A program made the translations under genes and the position numbers. This document shows positions 35,301-45,869 of a stretch of DNA of 64,000 nt, piece by piece. Source of the DNA: Cryptomeria japonica (Eukaryota; Streptophyta; Pinopsida; Cupressales; Cupressaceae). Numbering within the stretch: the stretch's first letter is position 1; every line of letters starts with the position of its first letter. The notes beneath the pieces are model-generated. The model was not told the DNA's origin, ran no database searches, and saw only the letters and a program-made list of their open reading frames with translations. The DNA lies in assembly GCF_030272615.1 (NCBI RefSeq), contig NC_081410.1, positions 112,089,433 through 112,153,432 of the forward strand, read 5' to 3'.

Positions 35301-38300
35301 TGACTCAAGCTAGTACTGGCATTGGTGGCTCTACCTTGCAGTCCACCCAACCTTCCACTCAGCATACCCTTTGTCTTCCCACCTTCTTTTATAGTGGGTC
35401 TGCTAGCCCAATTAATAAGTAAGCCTGGAGAGACATCAACAAGTCTTCCTCCCACCTGACACCATTGCTTCCCACCTTCTTTTATAGTGGGTCTGCTTGC
35501 CTTATTAATAAGTAAGCCTGGAGAGACATCAACAAGTCTTCCTCACACCTGACACCATTGCTTCTCACCTTCTTTAATAGTGGGTCTGCTTGCCCTATTA
35601 ATAAGTAAGCCTGGAGAGACTTCAACTGTTTTTCTTTCGGAAGCAAGCGGGTTTTGCTTAGGAGCTCCCCCAGACGAGGGTGACTCAAGCTATTACTGGC
35701 GTTGGAGTCTCTTCCTTACAGTCAGAGGAATCTGTCTTACCTCTTGTATTGTCATCACCCCTTTCTACATGAAAGTACCCTTGGATCATCTCCCCATCAA
35801 TCTTACTCTTGTTGTTTCATATTGTTCATCAAGTAGAAACCTGTAAAGGCTAGTGATTGTACACTGCTATCATTTTTTGTCCTGGATTCTTCCCTGTTTC
35901 AGTAAAGCCTACCATGTCAAAAACCAAAAAACCATAAATTATAATTTAAGGTCAGCAAAACTAAAACTCCTGGTGTAAAAAGTCCTCAGTAATTGAGATT
36001 CCAGGACAAGTACAAATTCAAGAAATATTTATATGAAATAAAACAATTTGATAGATAGGCCTCAGAGCCTAGCAGTTATCTACGTTAGCCATAATCTGTG
36101 ATTTCTTAAGTCTACCTTGGCTTGACTAGGGATCATCCATATATCAGGCCAATAAGGTATTTGTTACTAGCTGACATATCCTAAACATATCTATCTTAAA
36201 AATGCTGAGAGATATCAATCTCAAGGCAGCTTTTACACCAAAACCAAGATAGGCACCTCAAGATTGACGTTTCTCTCTCTGTCTCTCTCTCTATATAGAG
36301 CTAATGTCTAAATTCTTTTCTTTTTCTTTCTAAACACATCACCTACACCAACCCAGCTATAGCTGTAGGTTATTCCTGTTGGTGTAATTATCAACTTTGG
36401 AACTCTGTATGCAAAATGTAGACCAAAGGTTTCAGGAAGAGCATATTAACTTATTTGGCTAGTATACCCTTTCCTTTCTGTTTTACAGTTGGTCTTACAA
36501 ATGTTAATGCTTAATGATAGACAGAACCTGAACAGAGGGACCTATACAATATCCATTCAGCCTTTAGTCAGTAGAAGTGTTAAGGTATGAGGTGCAGCTA
36601 CTTCCTGGTTGTTTGGAGGGCTAGAAACTTGTGGGTCTTAAAAATTCTTGCTAGCATACTCATAAATGACTTCTAAGTTGTCTGTAGGTGGAAGGCAATC
36701 GGCATGCTTGCTACATAATAAAAAACTTGATTGTCTTGCGGTATGCTGCATAAGCTGTTCTGAAATGAAGGATGTGTCTAGGTACTAATCTCCCGTAGTT
36801 CATAACTAATCTTTTCTATCATCTCCATGTTTTGCCACATGATTATATTCCTCAAAATCTTCAGGATGTCCTCAGTGTCAAAGTTAGATTGCATTTAAAG
36901 ATTATTGCACAATGTACAAAAGGAAGCTAAATTGTCACATGGATATGGAATCTATGTTGCAAAAGATCTTGTTCATGGACAAAAAATGTGAAAAAATAAG
37001 AGTATTAAACTGAAGTTGAATTTAATTGAGAGCATCTATATAGAAAACCTGATTTCAGGTTGATATATTCAATGACGATGTCTTTCTTGCTTTTTTTGCT
37101 TAGTAGTTCATTTGCATTTTGCATCAAATCATGATGCTAGTTATCTTGTGAGAATATTGGTATATATTCAATGTGAAAAAATAAGAGTATTAAACTGAAG
37201 TTGAATTTAATTGAGAGCATCTATATAGAAAACCTGATTTCAGGTTGATATATTCGATGACAATGTCTTTCTTGCTTTTTTTGCTTAGTAGTTCATTTGC
37301 ATTTTGCATCAAATCATGATGCTAGTTATCTTGTGAGAATGTTCTAGAGTTATTTTTGACCATTATTCTCTCCTATGATTACTTGTGAGTCTAAATTCGT
37401 AATATTAAATAATTGCACACAGTTGAATTAGACAGACTTAGTATGTTATAAAATGATTTATGGGATTTTGAAATTGGATTTGAAATTAGATCAAAGTTTA
37501 ACCATCCTTTGTATGATCCATGAAATCCTAGGTTTTTTGATAATAACATATATTGAATGGTGTGCTGACATATGTATCTTTGCTATGGTTTCAGATCTGC
37601 ATGGCCCTGAGAATTCCTTTCCTTTGTCCCCACAGTGGTTGCTTCCAAAGCCGGGGGAGAATAAGCTGGGAGTGACAACAGGGGTACTTTCTTGTCTTGC
37701 ACTTTTCACTTTTTTGTGTTCCACATTGAATTTTTCATTATTCTATATTGATATTTTGCATTGTATATATCTACTTTGTTTCTTACCCAGTTGAATATTA
37801 TATTTTGAAAAATATTTGCTGTACTTTTGGAACTTTAGGTTTATCCTTGTTGTTTGTATGATAGGTGTTTTCATGTTTGTTTCAGAGATGATGTTTATTT
37901 ATAGGAGGATGATTTCACAACAATATTTTTGTTTCAAAATCGTGCTTTGCATAGAGTACCATAGCAGTTTTTTTTTATCTGCTGAGTTTACCTCTGATAC
38001 ATGCAGTTATAATGAACACTTTTCTTTCTTTTGTCAATATATTGATGCAGGTGGGTATACAGGAACATCCTGTGAACTGTAGCCCCAGTCAAGGAAGTCG
38101 CAATGAGCTTTTAGCTAAAGCATATGGGAATGGGGAAGAGACGTCTGATACAGAGAAAAGGAAAGATATCTGGCGATCTACCTCTGTGGAAGCTGAAACA
38201 ATGCGCCGTGAAAATTGGCGGGATGAAGAAAGGGAGAATACTAGTGTTCGACGGGACCGGTGGAGAGGTGACAAGGAAACGAGTGACCATCGCAGGACAG

Positions 38301-41300
38301 AGCGCTGGGAAGATAATCTTATGGCAAGAAGTCCTGGGGAGATTAGGCGACTCTCTTCAGATCGTTGGAATGACACTGGAAATCGTGAAACTAATTACGA
38401 GACACGTCGTGAAAGTAAGTGGGATACTCGTTGGGGACGAGAAGACAAGGATACGGAGAATCGGCGTGAAAAGTGGCTAGAACCTGGCAAGGATGGGGAG
38501 GGGCAACGAGAGAAAGGTTTACTTATGGTGTCTGACAATAATAAGGATTCTGAAAGGGAAACTGAGCATAACCCGCGCCCATGGAGGTCAAATTCTCTAC
38601 AAAATCGAGCACGAGGTGAAGGATCTTACCTATCAACTCCAACTCCAAATAAACATACTCAGGGCTTTTCATTTGGTAGGGGGCGGAGTGATATGGCTAG
38701 TCCAGGCTTTACTGCTGGTCGTGGCCGAGGAAATCATAGTGCAAGCAGTTTAATATCGAATTCTTCAAACTATAATTCTCTTGGTGGATCTTCAGAAAGG
38801 TGGGATACTAATCTGGGGAATGGATCTACATTAAAATACTCTAGGGCAAAATTATTGGATATTTACCGTAAATGTGTCATGAGGCCTTCTTTTGCAAGAC
38901 CCCCTGATGGGTTTACTGAAGCTCCATCCCTAACACAAACAGACACATTGGAACCATTGGCTCTTTCCTCTCCCAGCCCTGAAGAGGAGGTAAAGAGACC
39001 ACTCTTTTGATTTCTCAAAATCCTCTTTTTAATTCTGGATGCTTTTTGTGTTTAGTAGATGAATTGATTGTCACGTAAACTTTTTTCTGATTATGTTTCT
39101 GCTATACATTTTTGTCAGGCTATAATAGAAGGAATTAACAGGGGAGATATAGTAAGTAGTGGGGCTCCTCAATATTCTAAAGATGGGACACTAAACCGAA
39201 ACCGGGAGGATGTGTCAAATAATCGAAGACAAAGACCTGGTATGCTCTTCTTTATGTTTCATTTTGTTGTTTCTTTGATTCAGTGCCTACAATCAATCAG
39301 CATATTTGCAATGTCAATTGTACTTATTTTTTTTGAAATCCACTGAAAATTTAAGCAGGAAGTAGAGGAGATGGGACATCTACAATGGATTCTCACAGAG
39401 AAGACAACTCCAATGATTTGAAAGTCAAGAATTGTAATTATAAAGATACTGACATAATTGACAAGAGCACAGATCTCTTTTTAAGAGATTTAAAGATTGG
39501 AGGAATTCAAGAACAGCAGCTTTTAGATGATAATGACATGGATATTGAAGGTATTCATTTTAAATTGAAGCAAAAGATTTAATCTTCCCTTTCTTTTGAA
39601 ATACAAACCTTTTGAATGACAGCTGAATGAAAATTGTTTAGACTGAGTGGAAACAGCTAGCTTTTATGTGGATTTTAGGGATCATTTGAATATCACTACC
39701 AACTTTTTTCTTTGTTTTTGTAGTCTCCAAGAATGAAGAATTACATCATAAGCATAGAGATGATTCAAGTCAGGGCTCTGCCACCCACATTAGTGGGCCA
39801 TGGAGGTCAGGTGCTGCTGCGGAAGAGATACAGGGATCTTTACATGATTGGCAGGACATCAAATCTGAAATTCCATCTCAAGAATCCAATGCAAATAATG
39901 CAGTCTGGCCAAGGTCAGGGGCAAATAGAGATTATGATCATGAAAGGAATGCCCCGGGAACAGTGGTTTCTACTTCAAGCGAAGATGGGATGAGATGGCA
40001 TCTACATGAGGCTCTACAGGTTGACACACGTCGACTTAAACACCATCCATCGATGGGAAGCAACAGGATGCTTGCCACTGAAGGCACTTATGTGGATCGG
40101 GAGAAGGTGGCTGCCAGAGAAGGTATTCGACATATTCCACCAGAAGAGTTGTCCCTATTTTACAAAGATCCACAGGGTGATATTCAGGGTCCATTCTCTG
40201 GGGCTGATATGATAGGCTGGTATGAAGCTGGATATTTTGGTATAGATTTGCCAGTTCGTCCGGAAAGTGCTCCAGTGGATGTGCCTTTCAAGTGCTTGGG
40301 AGATGTTATGCCACATCTTCGGATGAAAGCTAAAGCTCCTCCTGGGTTTGGCATCCCAAAACTAGGTGATGCTACTGATGTAACAATTGCTAATAAATTC
40401 AGCATCCATGCAAAGGGGCAAGGCAATATTATTGACAGTGGCTTTGAGCTTTCCCAGAATGAACAGAAAGGCAAAATGGATACATTAAAAGCTGAGAAAA
40501 GTTTTATGGAATCACTTATTAATGGAACTTTCAAAAATCCTCAGCCAGTTGAACATGTAGAAGGTTGTTTACTGATACTTAAAGTTGTTGGTTGAGTTAG
40601 TTTGCAGATAATTTCTCAGGTCTTATACTCAAGAAATGTTTGATAATTTCATGGATTGAGTATTGTTGCATTTTTTAAGGTTTTCTGGTATATTAGTTAA
40701 AAACTTTGCATTGAATGTATCTCAGAAAAAGAAACAAATTGTTTCTTAAAGCAGTTTTTCTGATTGGCACTTATTTTGTAGGAGCGTCGCTTGGATTCCA
40801 AGGGCTCAGTCCTGGTGGAACATCATTGATTGCAACAGAAAGTGGATTAGACATGAATTATGGAATTGGCCGAAGGATATCTCCATATCATTCTGTGGAA
40901 CGGCAGAAATCTCTCCCAAACCTTTTTCCTTATGGCTGGTCGACAGGAGATACATCATCTTTGGCAGCTAATAGTGAAAGTATGACTGATATTGGAAAAT
41001 CATTGCCTCAGTTCACTGCTATGACATCGGATATTTCCCATAACATATCTCATGGCAATCAACATGGAGATGTTATGTCTATTCTGCAGGGTGTTTCTGA
41101 TACTAATGTTGTTTCACCTATGAACAAAGCAGTTAATCTATGGGCAAATTATGGAGATCCACAATCTCGGGGAAATCTTGGTCGTGGTGGCTTAGATATT
41201 CCTCGTCAAGATCAGGTAGATATGCACCATCTACAGCGATTTAGTCCAGTTCAATCTGTGTTTCCATTGCAGCACCAGAGACAGCAGCAGCAACATCAGC

Positions 41301-43611
41301 CACTTATGCAACATCTAATGTCTCCGACTTTGGAAAATCGTTCTGGTGGTGTACCACTGGAGCAACTTCTGCCTTCTGGCCTTCCACAAGATCCACATAC
41401 TTTGAACTTAATTCACCACCAACAACAGCAGCAGCTTTTACTCTCTCAGCTTCAGCTACGCTCTCAGGCTTCATTGCCATCCCAGGCATCTCTGCTTGAT
41501 CAGATTTTTATGCTTGAACAGCAAAAACAGCAGCAGCAGCAGCTCTTACCTCAGGCTCTATTGGAGCAGATAGCACGTCAGCAACGTCAGGAACCATCTT
41601 ATGACAGAGCACAGGCACCTGGATCTGTTGGAAATGCTTCAGCAGATCATGGCATGTTTAGGCAACCTAGTGATCCATTTATGATGAATGCCAAGATGCC
41701 TCAGCATGTGCCCCCTCAACCTTCAGTAATTGATAATCTTTTCAACCTAATGAATCAGCAAGGCTCTAAAGGAACAAATCTGTCTCAGCAGGTTGAATTG
41801 GATGGAAATCTCAAACTCAATCAAGTGGCATCCTTTACAACACCACAAACTACAGTTGAGTTTAGCCAGCCATCTCCTGTTTGGGGAGTTGCTGAACAAG
41901 ACAAATTTGACCAAATTCGGGCATCATCTTTTTTGCCTACATGTGAAATCTTAGAAAAGGTTTCAAAGGAACAACAAATGCTTCATCAATCAGGCAAAGG
42001 TAGCAGCAATGACCCTCTTTCAAATTTTTCTTCAGAGTTGAATTCTCAGGTAGTACCACAGGTGGAGCGAATCCCAACTGATTCATTGTCCTTGAGAAAT
42101 GCTGATGTAACAGAAAAAGATGCGGCAACCACTGATATGTTGATGAGTTCTGTGTCTAATCCATTGGTTGGTTACTCCACTGAACAAGTTATGGAGAACA
42201 TGAATCGGATTGAGATGGAGGAATCAATGACTCTGGTTATTGATGAGCCAATTTTTCAGGAGAAACCAGCTAGAAATGACACACAAGCATTGGTTGAAAT
42301 AAATTTGATAGAGGCACCCGAGGTAAAGAAAAGCACTGAGAAAAGGTCCAGAAGACAAAAGAGTTCTAAAATGTCCTCTGAGAGGCAAAAAGGGCAACCT
42401 GATGTGATCAATCGGCATGAGGTGAAGCAAGGGACTGAAAATTCAAAAGAAGTTACTCCAAATCAAACTTCTGAAGACACAAATTCTTCATCTGTTCTTC
42501 ATGACCCTGTTTTACAATCACCAATAACCCAAATTCTGCCTGCACCTATGTCAATTTCTAGTTCAGGGGAAAATCTAATAATTGAAAGGATAGCTGCAGC
42601 TAATGTTGATTTGCAATCTAAAAACATGGTCATATCCTCTTTATCACAACGTGCTTGGAAGCCTGCTCCATGCCCAAAGCCAAAGTCTCTCTTGGAAATA
42701 CAAGAGGAAGAACAGAAACAAAAAGCAGAATCAGAGAAGGTTGTTACTGAAGTTGCTGTTTTATCAGCAGTGACTAACTTGTCAACTCCTTGGGGTGGAG
42801 CTGTAATTGGTTCAGAAAAACCCTCAAGAGAGGGTCAACATGATGCGAATGTTGCTGCTGCAAGTGTTTTACACTCGGGTTCTGGGAATCTGGATAATGG
42901 TTTTGTCAGAACCAGGAAGAGCCATTTACATGATCTTCTGGCAGAAGAAGTTTTGGCTAAAACAAGTCAGCCAATTCTAGAACCATCTGTTGCTGCCAAT
43001 GTTGAGAAACCAAGTGAACTATTGCCTGTATCTGCAGTTTTACTACCTCCAGAGGTGTCTGCTGGAGATGATAGTGAATTTGTTGAGGCCAGAGAGTCAA
43101 AGAAGAACCGTAAGAGGGCAAACAAGGGGAAAAATGCTGCTGTAGCTAAAGCCAGCACAGTTGCTTCTTCTGAGCCTCCTGTGTCATCTGTTGCAGTTGA
43201 GAAAAACAAAGCTGCTCGTCAAATTCAACAAGATAAGGAAGTACTCTCTGTTCCACCATCTGGACCATCCTTAGGAGATTTCCTCCCATGGAAGACAGAA
43301 TCTTCAACATCTCCGCCAGCTCCAGCTTGGTCTGTTGATGTAGCAAAGCTGACTAAAACTGCATCACTGAGAGAGATTCAGAAAGAGCAGGAAAGAAAGC
43401 TTGCATTATCAATGCAGTCCCAACAGCAGGTTGTGGCTCCTCCCAAAGTGCAGGCAAGTCGTAGCTTAAGTGGAAATAGCAGTCTGTGGTCAGTGCCAAA
43501 ATCTGCAACTCCAACTCAAAGCATTGCAATCCCCTCCAGTTCTTCAAGGTCTAAGCCTGAAGATGAACTGTTTTGGGGTCCTGTTAATCCATCGAAGCAA
43601 GAGATTGAACG
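29342..43611 (+). CDS. GYF-domain protein, EXA1/PSIG1-like (exons 1-7; C-terminal exons outside the window)
   Basis: Seven exons join in frame: 29342-29399, 37595-37683, 38051-38989, 39119-39239, 39359-39550, 39724-40563 and 40782-43611 (5,069 nt, 1,689 codons plus two bases). All six introns are GT-AG and their phases agree. Residues 20-49 carry FPLSPQWLLPKPGENK, typical of plant GYF proteins. An Arg/Asp/Glu-rich region (about 80-210) precedes YSRAKLL at 312-318, which fits the eIF4E-binding consensus Y-X4-L-hydrophobic. The GYF domain (GPFSGADMIGWYEAGYF) lies near 607-665, followed by Gln-rich segments. GYF domains bind proline-rich ligands; Arabidopsis EXA1 represses translation through eIF4E-family binding and affects immunity and potexvirus infection. 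Function here is inferred by homology. The frame enters an intron at 43612. Confidence 0.92.
33595..34860. repeat. Diverged direct repeat pair within intron 1
   Basis: About 33595-33790 and 34675-34860 share an order of motifs (CCAAGTTAGGGAGTAAA, AAAACCTTGC, CACCTCTACAT, CATTCTGAC) with many substitutions. The spacing is about 1.08 kb. They may be remnants of one inserted sequence family; I recognise no coding content. Confidence 0.6.
35237..35705. repeat. 93-base tandem repeat inside a longer direct repeat (intron 1)
   Basis: Units begin at 35375, 35468 and 35561 (CTTCCCACCTTCTTTTATAG), the last partial, so the period is exactly 93. They lie between two copies of an 88-90 base sequence at 35237-35324 and 35616-35705 that end in GACTCAAGCTA and ACTGGC[AG]TTGG. 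A plausible history is duplication of one unit followed by unequal exchange. Confidence 0.85.
36270..36300. repeat. CT microsatellite
   Basis: TTTCTCTCTCTGTCTCTCTCTC followed by TATATAGAG, within intron 1. Confidence 0.9.
36985..37340. repeat. Tandem duplication, period 185 (intron 1)
   Basis: The segment 36985-37155 recurs at 37170-37340 with only about three mismatches (for example ATATTCAATGACGATG against ATATTCGATGACAATG). It ends about 250 bases before exon 2. The near identity implies a recent event. Confidence 0.95.
37595..37683 (+). CDS. GYF gene exon 2
   Basis: Encodes residues 20-49, including FPLSPQWLLPKPGENK, a signature conserved near the N-terminus of plant GYF proteins. The acceptor is TTTCAG and the donor ACAGGG|GTACTT; the exon ends in phase 0. 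Confidence 0.9.
38051..38989 (+). CDS. GYF gene exon 3: Arg-rich region and eIF4E-binding type motif
   Basis: Residues 50-362. It holds a strongly charged RD/RE/RW-rich stretch (MRRENWRDEERE, RRDRWRGDKE), a Gly/Arg-rich GFSFGRGRSDM region and YSRAKLLDIYRKC near 312, the Y-X4-L-L form of eIF4E-binding motifs. The ending PSPEEE is followed by the donor GAG|GTAAAG; the exon is in phase 0 at both ends. Confidence 0.92.
39119..39239 (+). CDS. GYF gene exon 4
   Basis: Encodes AIIEGINRGDIVSSGAPQY and a following Asn/Arg-rich stretch to RQRP, with acceptor TTGTCAG and donor CCTG|GTATGC. It ends with one base of a Gly codon. Confidence 0.88.
39359..39550 (+). CDS. GYF gene exon 5
   Basis: Encodes residues 403-466, hydrophilic and acidic (DNDMDIE at the end). 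The acceptor is TTAAGCAG and the donor GAAG|GTATTC. No named domain. Confidence 0.88.
39724..40563 (+). CDS. GYF gene exon 6: GYF domain
   Basis: Residues 467-746. The GYF domain spans about 607-665: LSFYKDP-like LSLFYKDPQGDIQGPF, then M-x2-W-x3-GYF matching the family consensus, and PFKCLGDVMPHL closing it. A TSSEDGMRWHLHE segment precedes the domain. The next intron begins GAAG|GTTGTT and splits a Gly codon completed by exon 7. Confidence 0.93.
40782..43611 (+). CDS. GYF gene exon 7: Gln-rich and Ser/Thr-rich C-terminal half
   Basis: About 943 codons without a stop. Gln-rich blocks lie at about 41270-41310 and 41420-41590 (RQQQQHQ, HHQQQQQLL, EQQKQQQQQLL). Later come a basic/Ser stretch (EKRSRRQKSSKMSSERQKGQ), AWKPAPCPKPKSLLEIQEEE (a conserved C-terminal feature of plant GYF proteins), HDLLAEEVLAK, ESKKNRKRANKGK and PAPAWSVDVAKLTKTASLRE. 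It ends DELFWGPVNPSKQEIE with the donor AACG|GTATGT. Orthologues continue for roughly 200 residues, absent here. Confidence 0.92.
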
Positions 43612-44089
43612 GTATGTGTCTTGTTGCTTACCTCTTGCAAAATGAGTTACATTTAATAAATTAATTGTGCTTTTAGGACATGGATTAAATTATGCTTCAT
43701 TTTATTCTTGATATTAGTATATATGTTTTAAGAAGGCCTGTTTTACATCCCACAACAATTTGGAATTTTTCTGGCCATGTTGAGTCGGTCAGATTCTTGG
43801 GGAACATTGAATGCCGACATTCTGACAGTTATTTAGTTTTAAGTTTTTATAATAATACAAAATTACAAATAATATATTTTAAAGAAGGTAGCACATTTAA
43901 GCTTCAACATTGTTCTGATGTGTGCCGAGAGGTATCCGAATGACTTGAGGTGGCAGTTCATCCAAAACATAAAATGCTTAAAAGCATAGAGATTATCATC
44001 ACGAGTCTTTTAGCGTACTCTTGGCACATACTAGATCCATGTTAACATCGGTCTGTGCTAGTATAAGAATGAATTTACTTTGAACTCAC
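43612..44089. other. Start of GYF gene intron 7
   Basis: The donor GTATGT opens an intron with no visible acceptor that continues the conserved C-terminus. The segment to 44089 holds nothing I recognise. If the gene is intact, the intron exceeds 20 kb and contains the whole retrotransposon nest. Confidence 0.55.
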
Positions 44090-44936
44090 CAAACAGATAA
44101 TATACATCACCACTAATTACACCGAGAAGTGTTCAATGATGGAAGCCACGGTGTGTGAAGGCTGTTCCTAGACCTTTACCAAGACTGAAAACATAGCCAG
44201 AAGTGGACTTCCTGTCATCAATAGAACCTGCCCAACCTGAATTTGTGAACCAACCAGCCTAGAATCCTTGCTTCTGCTATACAAGTTGCCACAGTAGAGT
44301 GTCTCATTCACATATCTCAGCACTATCTTTGCTGCAACCCAGTGTTTTGCCTTAGGTTGTGTTATGAATCTGGGAATTTAACTCACAACATAGCTCAAAT
44401 CAGGTCGAGTGGCTGTTAGAGAGATAAGACTGCCCACTAGATGCCTGAATGCTGATTCATTGATTACCTGAGTTAGTTTTGGTTGAAAGATTCAGCCCTT
44501 TTTTAATGGGTGTGGATGAGATTTTGCTACCTATCATTTCGAATTTTTCTAGCAAACTCTTGGCATATTTAGATTGAGAAATAAAAATACCACCTCCAAT
44601 CTGCCAAACCTCTACACCTAGGCAATAATATAGGAGGCCCAAGTTTGTCATGTCAAAAACATTACACAAATTACATTTGATTTATACAATCAAATGCACC
44701 TCACAACTTGTAAGGATGATAGCATCCACATAAATGACCAAAATGATGATGTCATTGCCTATGCTTTTGATGTACAAATTTGGTTCTAAATTACTTATTT
44801 GAAATCCCTCTTCATTGAAATATTTGTCAATTTTTCTGTTTGTTGCCTTGAGTGCTTGTTTCAAGCCATAAAGAGCTTTTGTCAATCAGCATACCTGATG
44901 CTTGTTTTCTCCAACATGAAACCCATGAGGCTGAGT
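44090..44936 (-). pseudogene. Host copia element: RNase H and RT C-terminal part
   Basis: Minus-strand fragments in several frames carry RNase H (GWAGSIDDRKSTSGYVFSLG, 44180-44240; RPDLSYVV near 44380) and RT (44457-44669 LLYYCLGVEVWQIGGGIFISQSKYAKSLL; 44682-44885 ALYGLKQALKATNRKIDKYF and VIYVDAIIL, an altered YVDDI). Stops and frameshifts are many. The fragment is cut at 44936 by the TGAGT insertion and resumes at 49085 with the next RT motif upstream. Confidence 0.85.
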
Positions 44937-45853
44937 TGTTTAAGATTGGCAGCGTCGGTTATCACTTCCAGTCTGAGGAAGACAAATGTGTAAGTGGCCT
45001 AATCGACCTAATTGGCTAAGATAGAGTGTTGATCAGATTCCTACAGGTCGACATAGATAACATAAAGGTTGTGATAATTATTGTGATATAATAATTATAT
45101 TGATAGGCATATATAATATAATTATTATATTTTATTGGGATAATATTTGTGATAATATAATTATTATATCATAATAATTATATTAATAATATTATTATTA
45201 TTATTGAGATTATATTATATTATTATAATATAATAATACTGAGTTACCGGGTTCCGCCCCCTAGATCCCTGGTATTGGTCCGGTTCGCCTGTGGTCCGGA
45301 CAGGGTTCGTGATTCACAGGCTTGGTTCGGACCAGGTCAAACCCAAGAGTACCCAGGTCGAACCCAGGGGTCTGACAGCCCAAAAAAGGTTTTTTTTTTT
45401 TGAATTCCACCACATAAAAAATTAAAATATAACCCTAAAAGTGAGTTTTAAAACATTAACTTGGCTCATTTCACACAAGCAACATGACTACAAGCAAGGG
45501 GAAACGAAGATGTGGGATATAGAGCCAGAACATACTAATTTGGATGTTTTCACTTTTCAGCTTGTTGCATTTGATGACTCAGATAGCGAGCAAACTTAAA
45601 GTGCAAGTGCAAGTGGCATTGGCATTGATTCATCTAATGTCAATGTCAGTGATGAGGAGGAGGAGAATGAGGATGATGAATTAGAGAATCCATTTGATGA
45701 TCAAACTTTAAATTGTTGAAAGTTGAAACAATGATACTTGAATATTTTATCATTTTGATATTAAACACATACAATCAATTAATGGACAATATGTAGATGG
45801 GCAGCCATATGCAGCAATAAAATAAAGAATCAATACCTGTGGTAAAATCAACA
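44937..45853 (+). repeat. 5' LTR of the TGAGT element, with inserted segment
   Basis: Aligns with the right LTR at both ends: the AT-rich (TAATTATTAT) part to about 45235, and the end from ACACATACAATC to ATCAACA. The middle (about 45236-45770) is unrelated to the right LTR, which instead has about 85 bases there (ATTGGACCAAGAGTGG...). Confidence 0.85.
45236..45770 (+). mobile_element. Foreign segment in the LTR, possibly a hAT-type transposon end with a C-terminal tail
   Basis: GC-rich GGTTCCGCCCCCTAG and CCGGTTCGCCTGTGGTCCGG open it. Further on a plus-strand frame reads DVFTFQLVAFDDSDSEQ, a stop, then SASASGIGIDSSNVN and DEEEENEDDELENPFDD. An acidic tail of this kind follows the dimerisation region in some plant hAT transposases, but I assign it weakly and see no target duplication. 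Confidence 0.4.
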
Positions 45854-45869
45854 TGTTATCAGAGCGGGT
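45854..45869 (+). other. Primer binding site of the TGAGT element
   Basis: TGTTATCAGAGCGGGT starts immediately after the LTR. It matches the initiator-Met site TGGTATCAGAGC with one change. Confidence 0.8.

Larger units (their letters stand above)
29400..37594 (+). other. GYF gene intron 1 (8.2 kb)
   Basis: Bounded by GTATGG and TTTCAG. It has no nested gene that I can recognise but holds several local duplications, listed separately: diverged repeats at 33595-33790 and 34675-34860, a 93-base tandem array at 35375-35620, a CT microsatellite at 36270-36300 and a 185-base tandem duplication at 36985-37340. The 33790-34560 part is an unusual CG-containing stretch with many ATCG and AAAATCG words. 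Confidence 0.8.

Noticed and set aside
35375-35620. CRISPR-like regular array in intron 1
   Set aside because: The 93-base units are contiguous with no unique spacers, so this is an ordinary tandem repeat.
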